Below the pieces are notes generated by a model, which saw only the letters and a program-made list of their open reading frames with translations, did not search any database and had not been told where the DNA came from. From NCBI GenBank assembly GCA_009841405.1, contig VXLV01000093.1:1-64000 (forward strand): a stretch of DNA of 64,000 nucleotides. Direction: 5' to 3'. Within the stretch, counting starts at the first letter, position 1. The number at the start of each line of letters is the position of its first letter. Positions 1 through 8,400 of this stretch are shown in pieces. Position numbers and translations under genes: made by a program. This DNA is from Chloroflexota bacterium. Its GTDB lineage: Bacteria; Chloroflexota; Anaerolineae; Aggregatilineales; Phototrophicaceae.

Positions 1-17
1 GGTGGGGGGTTAAAGCC

Positions 18-845
18 TCAGGCGCAGCCGCCGCGCAAGACGCTGTGGTAAAAGCGGCTGATGTAGCCCGCCTGGCCTTCAAACTCGGTTCGGAACCAGT
101 CGCCGCTGACCTCGTATACCGGCACTTCCGAATACAGCCAGACGAGGCCGATGATCGCGCCCCCGGGCGCGTCTCGCAAGAAGAGCGTCTCTTGCAACTT
201 GATCATACAGTCGGCCGGCGGGACGGCGTCGAAGGTGGGCAGTGTGGCGGGCGTTTCATCCACCGGCGGCGGGGCGGATGCCGAGGCTTGGCGCAGCAGC
301 ACGACAGTGCCGGCGCGGTCGATCGCGCCGCAGGTCATGCCGTCGCGATTGAAAGGCGTCAGTTCCATGGCCATGCGCGGCACGTATCCGGCATCCAGAA
401 ACGCCAGCCAGCCTTGACTGCGGAAACAGACTTCGATCCCGCCATTGACGTAGCTCCACACATCCACCGCGTCAACGAAGCCGCGCGCTTCCAATTCCGG
501 ATTCATGGAGATGACCACCGCGCCGACCATCTGGCATTGGGTTCCTCGGACATGCCCATAGACGGCGACCCGTGGCGGCAAGTCAGGACAGGTGACGGCA
601 GTCCGTCTGCGGGCGAGCGCATCGGCGGTTTCCTCATCGTCATCTGATTTTGCATCGCCGGGGCAAGTGCTGTGGTACCACCGGTTGGTTTCTTCATACA
701 TGACGTGGCCACCCGCGCGGACATGGAGCAGCAGGCCCCCACAAGTGAATCCACGGAATTCTTGCGCTTGCGCCGGCCGGGACGGCAGCGCTAGGCAGAC
801 TATGCCAAGGGCAATCGCGGCCAGCGTCAGTCGTTTCGCGTTCAC
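18..845 (-). CDS. Secreted protein with C-terminal SH3-like domain
   Basis: Predicted exported protein of 275 residues. The ORF-track start at 941 is rejected: a GTG at 845 sits 7 nt after AAAGGAG and opens directly into a signal peptide (NAKRLTLAAIALGIV, cleavage near AQA). The last ~60 residues resemble a bacterial SH3 domain (LRDAPGG, GDWFRTEF, GQAGYISRF). The middle (about residues 95-200) is a Cys-containing module with GH, VDAVDVW, VCF, FLDA, PR and IDRAGTVVLL motifs. That module recurs in the same place before an SH3-like domain in the protein at 31997-33952, so it is a real domain. Function is unknown; a cell-envelope role is inferred. The gene lies at the window edge and its downstream neighbour is not visible. 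Confidence 0.8.
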   Translation of the reverse strand: MNAKRLTLAAIALGIVCLALPSRPAQAQEFRGFTCGGLLLHVRAGGHVMYEETNRWYHSTCPGDAKSDDDEETADALARRRTAVTCPDLPPRVAVYGHVRGTQCQMVGAVVISMNPELEARGFVDAVDVWSYVNGGIEVCFRSQGWLAFLDAGYVPRMAMELTPFNRDGMTCGAIDRAGTVVLLRQASASAPPPVDETPATLPTFDAVPPADCMIKLQETLFLRDAPGGAIIGLVWLYSEVPVYEVSGDWFRTEFEGQAGYISRFYHSVLRGGCA

Positions 846-996
846 CGAATCGCTCCTTTCGCCGGATTGCTTTTCGCCAAGCATAAGCCGCCGAGGCTGC
901 GAGTCAAGCAAAATGAGACGATAGTCGCCAAAGCGTCCCACACCCGTAGGCTGGCGGTAGGGTAGCCGAGCGAGCCTCCGCCCGCATGCGCGCCGC

Positions 997-1024
997 TTGC
1001 CATTTCGCGAGCATTGGTTATACT
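997..1024 (+). promoter_or_regulatory. Predicted sigma70-type promoter of the SelW-like gene
   Basis: TTGCCA (997-1002) and TATACT (1019-1024) are separated by 16 nt. Each matches the consensus at 5 of 6 positions. Transcription would start near 1031, about 35 nt before the ATG at 1065. The rest of the 846-1064 gap holds nothing else I recognise. Confidence 0.5.
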
Positions 1025-1064
1025 ATTGCCATCGACAGCTTTTGCGACGAGAAAGGACGCAGTC

Positions 1065-1358
1065 ATGCAAGAAGGTGGAATGGAGATTGTCGTCAAGTAT
1101 TGCGCGACTTGAGGACACCAACCGAATGCCGTCAGTTTGACGGACGAAATCTTGAACGAACGCGAGATCGAGTATTTCATCAGCAGCTGGAAATTGATTC
1201 CCGCCACCGGTGGAGTATTTGACGTCTGGGTCAACGGCGAGTTGATCTTTTCCAAGAAGGAAGTGGGCCGCCACGCGGAACCCGGTGAAGTTCGGGCCGG
1301 CATCCTTAGCGTGCTGGAGACCGTTCGGCCTGCCGATTTTGAATTGGCTGCCAAGTAA
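1065..1358 (+). CDS. SelW/Rdx-family selenoprotein (CxxU, in-frame TGA = Sec16)
   Basis: The reading frame from ATG 1065 passes one TGA (1110-1112) and continues to TAA at 1356-1358, giving 97 residues with Sec at position 16. The context is KYCATU, a CxxU redox motif where family homologues carry CxxC or CxxU. The rest fits the SelT/SelW/SelH (Rdx, thioredoxin-like) family: PATGGVFDVWVNGELIFS, then KKEVGRHAEPGEV. AAGGA lies 7 nt before the ATG, and a terminator follows at 1409. A hairpin with a 3-nt loop starts 17 nt after the TGA, at the distance expected of a bacterial SECIS. The ORF track shows only the part after the TGA. Family function is thiol redox with an unknown substrate. No selA, selB, selC or selD lies in the window. 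A nonsense mutation is the alternative, but the codon sits exactly where Sec occurs in the family. Confidence 0.85.
1129..1143 (+). promoter_or_regulatory. SECIS-like hairpin downstream of the Sec codon
   Basis: CCGTCA-GTT-TGACGG forms a perfect 6-bp stem with a 3-nt loop beginning with G. The stem starts 17 nt and the loop 23 nt after the UGA. Bacterial SECIS elements sit at this distance inside the coding region and bind SelB through a short apical loop. Assignment as SECIS is inferred from position and shape. Confidence 0.6.
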
Positions 1359-1408
1359 GCGGACGCGCGCGAATCAGCGACCACGCTCTGTAACTTGACA
1401 GAGACAGT

Positions 1409-1446
1409 GCCGCCCGGTTAATGTATCAGTAACGGGCGGCGCTTTT
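1409..1446 (+). terminator. Rho-independent terminator after the SelW-like gene
   Basis: GCCGCCCG pairs with CGGGCGGC around an A/T-rich loop, with a further GTTA/TAAC pairing inside, followed by GCTTTT. It lies 50 nt after the stop codon and separates the selenoprotein gene from the transporter locus. Confidence 0.75.
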
Positions 1447-1470
1447 GTGTCAAAAGGCAGCCCATGCAAC

Positions 1471-1499
1471 TTGGCACGGTGGAGTTGGTCATGTAGACT
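1471..1499 (+). promoter_or_regulatory. Predicted promoter of the amino-acid transporter locus
   Basis: TTGGCA (5/6 match) and TAGACT (4/6) are separated by exactly 17 nt. Transcription would start near 1506, leaving a leader of about 85 nt before the binding-protein ATG at 1591, which has AGAGGA 8 nt upstream. Confidence 0.45.
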
Positions 1500-1590
1500 G
1501 AAAATGTGCCGTAAGTTGGAGTTCGCGTTTGAATAGCGCGGCTTCGGCAAAAGTGAAACGACGCGATGAATAGCAGAGAGGAATGAAGCA

Positions 1591-2628
1591 ATGAAGCGTT
1601 TTGTATTGATTGCAGTACTTGTAGTTGCCGTGCTCGCACTGGGTACGGGCCTGACAGCCGCGCAGGATGGTCACATTGTTGAGCGCATTCGTGATCGCGG
1701 CGAATTGATCTGCGGCGTGAATTCTGTACTGCCGGGCTTCGGCACGCAGAATGACGCCGGTGACTTTGAAGGATTTGACGTTGACATTTGCCGCGCTGTC
1801 GCCGCCGCGATTCTGGGCGACTCCAACGCGATCGCGTTCCGCCCGCTTGCCGCTGCCGAGCGCCCGACTGCGCTGGCCAGTGGCGAGATTGACATGCTCA
1901 GCCGCAACACCACCTGGACGCTCAGCCGCGACACCGAATGGGGCGCCACCTTCGGCCCCACGACCTTCTATGACGGCCAGGGCATCATGGTCAAGATTGA
2001 CTTCGGCGTGAGCACCATTGACGAGCTCGGCGACGAGAGCATCACCATGTGCGCCACCGCCGGCACCACCACCGAATTGAATATCACCGACAAAGCCAAC
2101 GCCCTGGGCGCGGACTGGGTACTGAATACCTTCCCGGATTTCGACGCCATTATGGACGCCTACGAAGCGGGCGCCTGCGACGCCTTCACCAGCGATATCA
2201 GCAGCCTGGTCTCGCGCAAAGCCACGTCGGCTGATCCCGCCGCGCACGTGATTCTGCCCGGCGCCATCAGCAAGGAGCCGCTCGGCCCGGTCAGCCCGCA
2301 GAACGACGCCAACTTCGCGGACATTATCCGCTGGGTCGTCTGGGGTCTGCTGTCCGCGGAAGAGTTCGGCATCGACAGCATGAACATTGGCGATTTCATG
2401 GACAGCGATGATGCCGGCATCGGCCGTCTGCTCGGTTTGGGCGACAACGTGGCCGGTGATTACCTGGGCATCAACGATCAGTTCATGGTGGATGTCATTA
2501 CGCAGATGGGCAACTACGCCGAGATCTTTGATCGCAACCTGGGTCCGGATACGATCTTCGGCCTGGAGCGTGGCTTCAACGCGCTCTGGACGGATGGCGG
2601 CCTGATGTACGCGGCCCCCTTCCGTTAA
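1591..2628 (+). CDS. aapJ: Amino-acid ABC transporter substrate-binding protein (AapJ/BztA type), copy 1
   Basis: Exported solute-binding protein of 345 residues, SBP_bac_3 family, general L-amino-acid (Aap/Bzt) subgroup. A signal peptide (MKRFVLIAVLVVAVLAL, cleavage near AAQ) is followed by RGELICGVN and PGFGTQNDAG. Family blocks GFDVDICRAVAAAI, LSRNTTWTLSRDTEWG and FYDGQGIMV come next. It captures amino acids outside the membrane for the permeases encoded downstream. The start is supported by AGAGGA 8 nt before the ATG. A strong terminator follows immediately, before a second paralogous copy, so this copy probably gives the most abundant transcript. Its 3' part is almost identical in DNA to copy 2, with a 221-bp run of perfect identity. 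Confidence 0.9.
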   Translation: MKRFVLIAVLVVAVLALGTGLTAAQDGHIVERIRDRGELICGVNSVLPGFGTQNDAGDFEGFDVDICRAVAAAILGDSNAIAFRPLAAAERPTALASGEIDMLSRNTTWTLSRDTEWGATFGPTTFYDGQGIMVKIDFGVSTIDELGDESITMCATAGTTTELNITDKANALGADWVLNTFPDFDAIMDAYEAGACDAFTSDISSLVSRKATSADPAAHVILPGAISKEPLGPVSPQNDANFADIIRWVVWGLLSAEEFGIDSMNIGDFMDSDDAGIGRLLGLGDNVAGDYLGINDQFMVDVITQMGNYAEIFDRNLGPDTIFGLERGFNALWTDGGLMYAAPFR

Positions 2629-2661
2629 ACCGAAAACGGCTTGTAGCCAAGTACTGTCACG

Positions 2662-2696
2662 CCGGGGTGTGGAAGCTTCCACACCCCGGTTTTTTT
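2662..2696 (+). terminator. Strong terminator between the two binding-protein genes
   Basis: A perfect 28-nt palindrome (CCGGGGTGTGGAAG and its complement) is followed by seven T residues. It lies 33 nt after copy 1 and 40 nt before the copy 2 start codon. The ORF-track start of copy 2 falls inside this T-tract and is therefore wrong. Confidence 0.9.
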
Positions 2697-2736
2697 GTTT
2701 CGACGTTCAGTCAGAATTTCATTGAAGGACGATAAA

Positions 2737-3771
2737 TTGAAGCGCATTTTCCTGATAATCTGGCTTGCGCTGGTGTGGGCCGCCACGCAGCCGGCTATTG
2801 CCCAAAGCGATGGGCGCATCGTGCAGCGGATAATGGATCGCGGCGAATTGATCTGCGGCGTGAATACGGTGCTGCCCGGCTTTGGCGCGCAAAACGACGC
2901 CGGTGATTTCATCGGTTTTGATACCGATATTTGCCGCGCGGTGGCCGCGGCCATCCTCGGCGACGCCAACGCGATTGCCTTCCGCTCGCTTACTGGCGCC
3001 GAACGCCCGACGGCACTGGCTAGCGGCGAGGTCGATATGATTAGCCGCAACACCACCTGGACGCTCAGCCGCGATACCGAGTGGGGCGCGACTTTTGGCC
3101 CCACGACCTTCTATGACGGGCAAGGCATCATGGTCAAGACAGAATTCGGCGTATCGACTATTGATGGACTGACTGAGGAAAGCATCACTATCTGCGCCAA
3201 TGCCGGAAGCACTACCGAGCTAAATATCACCGATCTCATCAACAGCGCGGCAGCGGATTGGATACTGACCACATTCCCGGATACGGATGCCGGCATGGAC
3301 GCCTACCGGGCCGGCGCATGTGACGCGATCACTTCGGATATTAGCGCCTTGATTTCGCGCAAAGCCACCTCGGCTGATCCCGCCGCGCATGTGATTCTGC
3401 CCGGCGCCATCAGCAAAGAGCCGCTCGGCCCGGTCAGCCCGCAGAACGACGCCAACTTCGCCGACATCATCCGCTGGGTCGTCTGGGGTCTGTTAACCGC
3501 GGAAGAGTTCGGCATCGACAGCATGAACATTGGCGATTTCATGGACAGCGATGATGCCGGCATCGGCCGTCTGCTCGGTTTGGGCGACAACGTGGCCGGT
3601 GATTACCTGGGCATCAACGATCAGTTCATGGTGGATGTCATTACGCAGATGGGCAACTACGCCGAGATCTTTGATCGCAACCTGGGTCCGGATACGATCT
3701 TCGGCCTGGAGCGTGGCCTTAACGCGCTCTGGACGGACGGCGGCCTGATGTACGCGGCGCCCTTCCGTTAA
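2737..3771 (+). CDS. aapJ: Amino-acid ABC transporter substrate-binding protein (AapJ/BztA type), copy 2
   Basis: Paralogue of the preceding gene, 344 residues from a TTG start with GAAGGA 7 nt upstream. The new N-terminus MKRIFLIIWLALVW aligns with copy 1 and forms a signal peptide ending near AIAQ. All family blocks are kept (ICGVN, GFDTDICRAVAAAI, LSRNTTWTLSRDTEWG). The N-terminal two thirds has drifted from copy 1, while the last ~135 codons are nearly identical, which points to gene conversion. The two proteins may differ in ligand range because variable ligand-lobe residues lie in the diverged part; that is inference. No separate promoter is evident, so expression probably depends on read-through of the 2662 terminator. 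Confidence 0.88.
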   Translation: MKRIFLIIWLALVWAATQPAIAQSDGRIVQRIMDRGELICGVNTVLPGFGAQNDAGDFIGFDTDICRAVAAAILGDANAIAFRSLTGAERPTALASGEVDMISRNTTWTLSRDTEWGATFGPTTFYDGQGIMVKTEFGVSTIDGLTEESITICANAGSTTELNITDLINSAAADWILTTFPDTDAGMDAYRAGACDAITSDISALISRKATSADPAAHVILPGAISKEPLGPVSPQNDANFADIIRWVVWGLLTAEEFGIDSMNIGDFMDSDDAGIGRLLGLGDNVAGDYLGINDQFMVDVITQMGNYAEIFDRNLGPDTIFGLERGLNALWTDGGLMYAAPFR

Positions 3772-3802
3772 GCCGAAGTTCAGTTAATCATTCGATTCAA
3801 AG

Positions 3803-3840
3803 GGGCGCGCCATCGCCAGGCGGCGCGCCCTCTCTTGTCT
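3803..3840 (+). terminator. Terminator after binding-protein copy 2
   Basis: GGGCGCGCC pairs perfectly with GGCGCGCCC around a 10-nt loop, followed by a T/C-rich tail (TCTCTTGTCT). The tail is imperfect, so termination may be partial. Confidence 0.65.
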
Positions 3841-3878
3841 CAGGTCCCCCTGCGAGGCGCAGATTCTCCAGGCGAGAT

Positions 3879-3907
3879 TTGTCAGTCGTTGGCGGATTGC
3901 ATACAAT
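3879..3907 (+). promoter_or_regulatory. Predicted promoter of the permease/ATPase operon
   Basis: TTGTCA and TACAAT (each 5/6) are separated by exactly 17 nt. Transcription would start near 3914. This places the upstream Met at 3835 outside the transcript and supports the ATG at 3949. Confidence 0.65.
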
Positions 3908-3948
3908 ATACGTTATATTTATTTTGGCTTTTCATCAGGAAACACTTA

Positions 3949-5484
3949 ATGCTCGAAAGCCAGCGTATGGAGAGGCCCGCCGACGGTTCGCCGGTGGAGA
4001 ATGTGCTGCCCGCGATTTTTCGCGACGGCCGTATCCTTCAGGGCATTGCGCAGATAATCTTCGTTGCCGTTGTCGTTCTCGTCCTCAACAACCTGCAAAC
4101 CCGCATCAATACGGCGCTGGAATCCACCAACCAGTCGCCCAATTTCGAGTTTCTGCAAAATCGCGCCGGTTTCGACATCGCCGATTCCGGCAGCTACAGT
4201 TCAAACGACCGCTATATTGACGCCTTCCGCGTCGGCTTCATCAATACGATACGCGTCGTCTTGTTTGGCTTAGCGGCGACTACCGCGCTCGGTATCATGG
4301 TTGGCATCTTCTTGCTGAGTCGCAACTTCCTGCTGCGGACGATCTCGCGCGCCTATGTGGAAGTCTTGCGCAACACGCCGATTTTGCTGCAGATTTTCGC
4401 CTGGTTCTTCATTGTCATCTTTGCCCTGCCGCAGCAGCAGGAGTCGTTCGCCTTCCCGCAAGAAGGCATCCGCAGCCTGCCGCTGATGCAATACGCGCTG
4501 TCGCTATTCGTGATTCTCGTCGTCTGGCAAGCCACCGGCTCCATGCGCCGGCCTGCCTGGCGCAACGGCTTGCGCCAGGCGACAATCGCCGTGGTGGTGC
4601 TGGCGAACTTGCTCGGGATCGTCATCGTTGGCGCCGGCACGCCGATAGAGTTTCGGCCCGGCATCTACGTCAGCATCAAGGGCGTGGCGATCTTTGAATT
4701 GATCCCCTCGTCGCTCTTCGCCGTCTGGATGGTCTTTGTCGTGATCGGGGCGGTGGTCGCCCTGGCCCTGTCGCGCTATTTCAACTTCATCACCGAGACG
4801 ACCGGCAAGCCCATCCCCAAGACGCGCTACGCGTTGCTGGCCTTGGCTGGATTCACGCTGCTGGGCTGGGTGATTATGGGCATGCGGCCCACGCCCTCCA
4901 TCATCACGGTTTTTGACGACGAAAAGGACGAATTCGTCGATTTGCCCTACGATGACGCCTTTGCGTCCGGCATGTTGACCATTGAGCAGGAGCTGGAATA
5001 CACCCGGCAGCCGCTGATTTACCGCCCGCCGACGCTCGACCGCCGCGGCCGCAACATCGAGACCGGCATCGAAATCTCGCCCTCGTATCTGGCGGTCTTC
5101 CTGGGACTGGTTATTTATACTTCCGCCTTCATCGCCGAAATCGTGCGCGCCGGCATCCAGGCGGTGCCCAAAGGCCAGCTAGAAGCCTCGCGCGCGCTCG
5201 GTCTCTCGCAAGGGGACATGCTGCGCCTGATTATCTTGCCGCAGGCCTTGCGCGTGATCATTCCGCCGCTGGGCAATCAATTTCTAAATTTATCCAAAAA
5301 CTCCAGCTTGGCGATCGCGGTCTCATACACCGATATCTATCAAGTGACGAATACGATCATCAACCAGTCGGGGCAGTCAGTGACCGGCATTCTGATGGTC
5401 TTGCTGGCGTACCTGTTTATCAGCCTGGTCATTTCTCTGGGCATGAACCTGGTCAATCAGCGCTTTCAGATTGTGACGAGGTAG
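3949..5484 (+). CDS. aapQ: Amino-acid ABC transporter permease (AapQ/BztB type)
   Basis: Integral membrane subunit of 511 residues. The start at ATG 3949 is chosen over 3835 because AGGAA lies 7 nt upstream and a good promoter lies between the two. A first membrane segment (IAQIIFVAVVVLVL, near residue 35) precedes a periplasmic loop. The paired permease halves follow, with the EAA loop near residues 400-425 (GQLEASRALGLSQGD, then LPQALRVIIPPLG) that docks the ATPase. The long gap between first and last transmembrane groups is typical of the AapQ/BztB subgroup. It forms the channel with the next gene, 7 nt downstream. Confidence 0.9.
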   Translation: MLESQRMERPADGSPVENVLPAIFRDGRILQGIAQIIFVAVVVLVLNNLQTRINTALESTNQSPNFEFLQNRAGFDIADSGSYSSNDRYIDAFRVGFINTIRVVLFGLAATTALGIMVGIFLLSRNFLLRTISRAYVEVLRNTPILLQIFAWFFIVIFALPQQQESFAFPQEGIRSLPLMQYALSLFVILVVWQATGSMRRPAWRNGLRQATIAVVVLANLLGIVIVGAGTPIEFRPGIYVSIKGVAIFELIPSSLFAVWMVFVVIGAVVALALSRYFNFITETTGKPIPKTRYALLALAGFTLLGWVIMGMRPTPSIITVFDDEKDEFVDLPYDDAFASGMLTIEQELEYTRQPLIYRPPTLDRRGRNIETGIEISPSYLAVFLGLVIYTSAFIAEIVRAGIQAVPKGQLEASRALGLSQGDMLRLIILPQALRVIIPPLGNQFLNLSKNSSLAIAVSYTDIYQVTNTIINQSGQSVTGILMVLLAYLFISLVISLGMNLVNQRFQIVTR

Positions 5485-5491
5485 GCGCGCG

Positions 5492-8400
5492 ATGTCGGAA
5501 CAGCGAAACGCGGACGCCAGCCAAACAATCATCAACCGGCACGACGAGGGCACAAGACCGCCGCCGAAGCTGGAAGTCGGCTTAGTCGGCTGGCTGCGGC
5601 AGAATCTCTTCGGCTCGCCGGCCGATGCCGTGGTCACGATTTTGGCGTCCTTGCTGATTCTGGTGCTGGTCTTCGGTTTCTTTGATTGGTCCATCCGCAC
5701 GGCCAACTGGTTCACCATCATCAATAATCAGCGCTTGTTCATGATGGAATCTTTCGAGCCGGAGTTCGAGTGGCGCCTGGCGCTGACAGTGCTGCTATCG
5801 GCTTTGCTGACCGGCGTCAGCCTGGCGGCCTGGGCGCGCCGTTCCTGGCGTTTGCTGGCGGGCGTTTCCGTGATTCTGCTAGCAGCGCTGGCGCTGTTTC
5901 CGCCGATCATCGACGCCCTGATTCCCCAGCCCCTTTCGTATTTCACCGCCGGCAACGTCGAAATCGTTGACCGCGCCTCTACCTTGACGCCGCAGCAGAA
6001 TCTGGCCTTTATTGCCCAGGAAGGCGAAACCGTGTCGCTACGCCTTGCGCTGGACGAAGTGGCCGACATCGAAACGCTGAGCGTATTGGCCGGCTTCTCG
6101 GACCGGGTCACCAATGCCCTCGCCAATGCCGCGCGCAACCGGCTCAATCAGCAGGTCCGGACCGGCGATATCTTCGACCGCATGATCAGCGGCGAATTGA
6201 CCGAGGGGCTGGAAGAACGAACGCGGCTCACCATCCGCACTTTCACGCGCACCAACGATTTGCTGGCGTCGACCGCGCAATTTGTCGAAACCATCAGCGG
6301 CCGCGTCACAGCGAATGACAGCACGGTGGCCGAATTGCGCCTGTGGTTGGGCCGCCTGGAGCGCGCCGCCCGTGGGCTGGACCCGCGCGCCGACGCGATA
6401 CTGACAGCCGTGGAAGCAGTCGAGGATGGCGCGACAAACTTGTCTATGACTGAGCGCGTGCCGACCGACTTGCACGCTGCCATCGCTGATTTGACCGCCA
6501 TTACCCTGGCGAGCGAACAACTGGAAGACCTGGGCGAACTGTTGGTTTTGCAGCTCTCGGAAGACTTGATCGGCGAGCCCGATCAGAGCGACGACCAGGA
6601 AGAACTGATTAATCCGCTGCCGCGCGAAGCCGCGTTCCTGCGCGACATGTGGGTGCGCTTGCTGACGCCGCAGTCGGTGCTCGATTTGTATCAGCTCGGG
6701 CAGACGCCGATGGCCGTGGCCATCCGCGACGCGCAAACCGACGCTGTGCTGGCGGAAGCGCTGCTGAGCGCGGCCGACGACAGCGTCAGCTTCAAGGTCC
6801 CGGCCGACGGCTGGTATATCTTGTCGAAAGACGCCGCTGCGGGCGAGACGGGCACAGCCGTCCTTGCGGCGGGCGGCATCCACCCCATCGTCGAGCGCAC
6901 GCTAAGCGCGACCGAGTCCCGCTTCGTGCGCCTCACCGACAATGAACTGGTCATCACCGACCCGCGACCGATAATTGATGGCAAGAGCGCGCCATTCGTC
7001 GTCTTGATCGACAATCAGTTTCGCGGACTGCGCGACCTCGAAACTTATCTGGTGCACTTTATCCCGCCTTTCTTCGAGCAGGTTGAGCGGCTGCTGCTGC
7101 CCTTCTTCATGACCGTGGCCTGGGGTTTTGCGCTAGGCCGCGCGCTGGCGCATCTCTCCGGCGAGAACTCCATCTTCAACAGCCGCGACAGCCGCTTGAT
7201 CGTACTGGCCTGGTCAGCGACGCCGCTGCTGGTCTTGCTGGCCTACTTCGCGCTGCTGGATGGCCCGAGCGGGTTACAAGGCGCGCCCGCAGTTGGTCTC
7301 AAGATTGCCGCCGCCGTCGGGGTAGTTTACCTGGTTCGCCGTTATGAAAACTGGCTGAGCCGCGCCAACCCGGGGGAAGACGCGGAAGGATCGCTCAACC
7401 GCCTGCTGACCTACGGTTGGGGCGCGTTTCCATTCATCATGTATTTGATGGTATCCGGCGTCGGCGGGCTTTCCGGCGGCGCGCTGGGAAGCATCGTCGG
7501 CGGCTTGTTCTGGCTGCTGCTGATGTATTTCATCGGCCTGAATTTCCGGAACTCGCTGGGTTACGCCTTGTTGATTGGCGGGTTTTTCGCCCAAATCGCG
7601 CAGTCTTTCGTCGTGAATTTGGTCTGGAGCGGCTGGAACAGCGAACCTGTCAGCGCCAGTTTGATCTGGCTGGCCATCGCTGCTGTCGGCGTATTCGCGG
7701 GCCAGCGCGGCGCCATGTTACGGGGCAGCCTTGCGGCCAGCATAAAGCGCTACGGCTATCTGACGTCTTGCATCGTATTCCTGTTTTTGTTCGTGGATAC
7801 CAACACGCTCGCCGCGGACGCGGACGCTTCGGCGACGCTGCTGGCTGGGCTGGCGGTGGTCTTTTGGCTGGCCTGGATGTTCTTCAGCGGGGCGACGCGC
7901 TGGGGCGCCAATCGAATCATCATTGGTTTGCTCCTGCTCACATTCTTGTGGATGCAGGCCTGGACCCCGGTCAACCGTTGGTCAACCATCTACTTCCTGC
8001 TTTGGCTGACGGCCGGCGCGCTGGCATTCAAGCGCGGCGCAAACGCACAGACCGAGCCGCAAAAGGAAGTGGACTCCCTATTCCAGCGACGTCCTGTTCA
8101 GGCGGCGCTGGCGGCGGTCGCCTGGCTGGCGGCGTTGCTCGTCTTGCCCAGCCTGGTCGCCGGCCTGGATGCGCGGGGCATCCTGCAGACATCGCCGCAG
8201 GAGTTGCTCCCGCTGTCGGACAAGCGCATTTGGGGCGGCCTGATGCTGACCATGCAATTGACGATTTTGGGCGTCGGCGCCTCCTTCCCCATCGGGCTGG
8301 CGCTGGCGCTGGGGCGGCGCAGCAATCTGCCCGTAGTGAAGTACGCCTGCATCCTCTACATTGAGGTCGTGCGCGGCGTTCCGCTGATCACGGTGCTCTT

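Noticed and set aside
1137-1358. 73-aa ORF starting at TTG 1137
   Set aside because: It is the C-terminal part of the SelW-like protein after the in-frame TGA. Its TTG start lies inside the SECIS-like hairpin and has no ribosome-binding site.
1489-2682. 397-aa minus-strand ORF opposite the first binding-protein gene
   Set aside because: Shadow frame: the + strand protein has a signal peptide, family motifs and a ribosome-binding site, while the minus translation has no recognisable domain.
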